This document shows, in pieces, positions 62,208 to 64,000 of a stretch of DNA of 64,000 nucleotides. How positions within the stretch are numbered: position 1 is the first letter of the stretch; the number at the start of each line of letters is the position of its first letter. A program made the translations under genes and the position numbers. Source of the stretch: Lachnospiraceae bacterium (lineage in GTDB: Bacteria > Bacillota > Clostridia > Lachnospirales > Lachnospiraceae). A model generated the notes under the pieces. It searched no databases. It saw nothing but the letters and a program-made list of their open reading frames with translations, and was not told the DNA's origin. Location of the stretch: positions 24,761 through 88,760 of the forward strand of contig SVEA01000011.1 of assembly GCA_015057615.1 (NCBI GenBank). Reading direction: 5' to 3'.

Positions 62208-63746
62208 CTACACTCCTTTGCTCGTTTTTAATATTTGTCCCATGATACGTTCCTGTGTAGCTTCCTCTTTTGATACCTCACCAACCATTCTTCCCTCATT
62301 CATGATATAGATCCGGTCACACATTCCAATCAGCTCCGGAAGCTCTGAGGAAATCAAAAGGATGGACTTGCCTTCTGCTACCAGTTGATTGATAATGCAA
62401 TAAATCTCATATTTTGCACCAACGTCAATACCACGGGTCGGTTCGTCCAGAATCATAATTTCCGGATCCGCAAACATCCATTTACTGACCAATACCTTTT
62501 GCTGATTTCCTCCGCTTAAGTTTCCAACGTTTTGTTCTATCGACGTACACTTTGTCCGCAGCTTCTCAATATATTCGTTTGCAGCAATCACTTCCGCATT
62601 GCCATCAATAATGCTATGACTGCTGACCTTATCCATCTTAGCAAGGGTAAGATTCACCCGGATCGGATTGGATAGAATCAAGCCATTCCCCTTTCTATCC
62701 TCCGATATATAGGCTAATCTCTTCTCAATTGCCTGCCTTGCATTATTCAGCCTCACTTCTTCTCCGTTAATATAGAGGCTGCCGGATATATTCAAACCAT
62801 AGTTTCTGCCGAAGATACTTAATGCCAGCTCCGTTCTCCCGGCACCCATTAATCCCGCAATCCCTACGACTTCTCCTTTATGAACGCGCAGAGATACATC
62901 ATCCACCACTTTACGTCCAGAATAAAGCGGATGATATACGGTCCAATTTTTTATTTCCAGACTGACCTCACCGATATTGGATCCGCTCCGTTTCGGAAAG
63001 CGATCCGTCAATGCCCTTCCGACCATTCCGCGGACAATCCGATCCTCATGAATATCATCCTTCTCCTTATCCAAGGTTTCAATCGTTGCACCATCCCGGA
63101 TAATCGTAATTTTATCTGCTACATAAGAAATCTCATTTAACTTATGAGATATAATGATCGAAGTCAATCCTTCTTGCTTTAATTGCAATAGTAAATCCAG
63201 TAATTTTCGAGCCTCTGCTTCATTTAAGGATGCGGTAGGCTCATCCAGAATCAGCAGCTTAACATTCTTAGCCAATGCTTTTGCTATTTCAACCAGCTGC
63301 TGCTTTCCTATTCCGATATCTTTAATTAAGGTTCGGGATGATTCTCGAAGTCCTACGGTTTCTAATAATTGATCCGCCCTCCGATAGGTTTCCTCCCAAT
63401 CGATCCGATATTTTTCCCCCTGCTCATTCCCAAGAAACATATTTTCCCCGATTGTCATATATGGTACAAGGGCTAGCTCCTGATGAATAATGACGATGCC
63501 TTTCTTTTCGCTATCGCTGATTTCATAAAATTTGCATTCTTCTCCCTGATAAATAATGGTTCCTTCATAGTCTCCATAAGGGTAGATGCCGCTTAAAATA
63601 TTCATCAAAGTTGATTTGCCTGCGCCGTTTTCACCAACCAGGGCATGAATTTGCCCCTTCTCCACTTGAAGATTCACATTATCCAATGCTTTCACACCGG
63701 GGAAACGCTTTGTGATTTTTTTCATTTCCAACATGTAGCCGGACAA
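62208..63746 (-). CDS. mmsA: Multiple-monosaccharide ABC transporter ATPase (MmsA/GguA, XylG-like)
   Basis: 512 residues with two ABC domains. First: Walker A GENGAGKST, Walker B LLILDEPTASLNE. Second: a degenerate Walker A region GLMGAGRTE, signature LSGGNQQKV, and Walker B IMILDEPTRGID. This tandem form is typical of XylG/MmsA/RbsA. The start is TTG at 63746 after GAGGAGGGGG, or the ATG four codons later. The binding protein gene is expected upstream, beyond repeat A6. Confidence 0.92.
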   Translation of the reverse strand: MSGYMLEMKKITKRFPGVKALDNVNLQVEKGQIHALVGENGAGKSTLMNILSGIYPYGDYEGTIIYQGEECKFYEISDSEKKGIVIIHQELALVPYMTIGENMFLGNEQGEKYRIDWEETYRRADQLLETVGLRESSRTLIKDIGIGKQQLVEIAKALAKNVKLLILDEPTASLNEAEARKLLDLLLQLKQEGLTSIIISHKLNEISYVADKITIIRDGATIETLDKEKDDIHEDRIVRGMVGRALTDRFPKRSGSNIGEVSLEIKNWTVYHPLYSGRKVVDDVSLRVHKGEVVGIAGLMGAGRTELALSIFGRNYGLNISGSLYINGEEVRLNNARQAIEKRLAYISEDRKGNGLILSNPIRVNLTLAKMDKVSSHSIIDGNAEVIAANEYIEKLRTKCTSIEQNVGNLSGGNQQKVLVSKWMFADPEIMILDEPTRGIDVGAKYEIYCIINQLVAEGKSILLISSELPELIGMCDRIYIMNEGRMVGEVSKEEATQERIMGQILKTSKGV

Positions 63747-63784
63747 GGAACCCCCTCCTCTCTACCGCCTTTTTTAAGTGACTT

Positions 63785-64000
63785 TGATATGAGTGTTAAA
63801 AGCATTCTTAACAAATAGCCTTATCAATTTGCACAAATCAAGGAAAAACTTAAGTAATAGGAAACAATATTTTAATGCGCAACTGTTTGAAGTCGTTGGG
63901 TACTTAGATCACGTATTTTGTGGTCTTATGTACTATTACGTACTTTAATCCAAGTATTGCGTTTTTTGCAATGCGTTTCGTTTTATGCAGCACTTTGGAA
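63785..64000 (+). repeat. Family A hairpin element (A6), cut by the window edge
   Basis: It starts TGATATGAGTGTTAAAAGC. The apex core is at 63887-63948, with one extra G (TTGGGTACTTA). The inner stem is GATCAC/GTGGTC, with a wobble pair. The right arm runs off the window. Confidence 0.85.

Overview
The window looks like chromosome of a Gram-positive, fermentative, motile anaerobe of the Clostridia, most likely family Lachnospiraceae. The reasons are AGGAGG-type ribosome sites, an adhE fermentation gene with Rex operators, YesM/YesN-type regulators beside Lpl-type sugar ABC transporters, an M-box in front of mgtE, and a vanG-type D-Ala-D-Ser cluster. Genus and species cannot be fixed from sequence alone. 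No rRNA, tRNA or CRISPR array was seen.

Layout. 0-8.8 kb: an envelope operon read leftwards (HdeD-like protein, MMPL/RND transporter, heptad-repeat partner cut by the window edge), then a rightward pair (radical SAM enzyme and flippase-like membrane protein), a TetR regulator and a histidine phosphatase. 9-12.5 kb: opuC-type osmoprotectant ABC operon. 13.4-16.6 kb: brnQ, then mgtE behind an M-box riboswitch and a 25-codon leader ORF. 17.3-28.3 kb: an N-glycan locus with a GH85 endoglycosidase, YesL/YesM/YesN-like proteins and a three-gene ABC importer. 29.2-35.3 kb: vanT, vanXY, vanG ligase, vanS and vanR, read leftwards. 35.6-41.7 kb: a decayed ferredoxin gene, adhE with Rex sites, a small-molecule kinase, a polysaccharide deacetylase and a rubrerythrin-like protein. 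42.1-50.7 kb: a second sugar locus (ABC importer, ArsR-like regulator, GH43 and GH2 enzymes). 50.9-55.8 kb: chemotaxis genes cheW, mcp, cheR and a frameshifted cheB. 56.2-57.2 kb: asnA. 57.2-60.5 kb: a decayed accessory patch with a truncated tyrosine recombinase, a NUDIX scrap and a frameshifted secreted cysteine protease. 61-63.7 kb: permease and ATPase of a multiple-monosaccharide importer.

The most unusual signal is in the spacers. Three repeat families (A, B and C), with different terminal inverted repeats, are each long hairpins of about 200-300 bp. They share one apex core of 61-72 nt. The core has a variable 7-bp outer stem, a conserved CGTTGG...GTACCGCTACG middle and a variable inner hairpin, and the stem bases change in compensating pairs between copies. 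A fourth stacked-hairpin family (D) has three copies, one of them between vanS and vanG. Some copies lie inside operons. This looks like a set of non-autonomous mobile elements built around a common folded DNA or RNA module.
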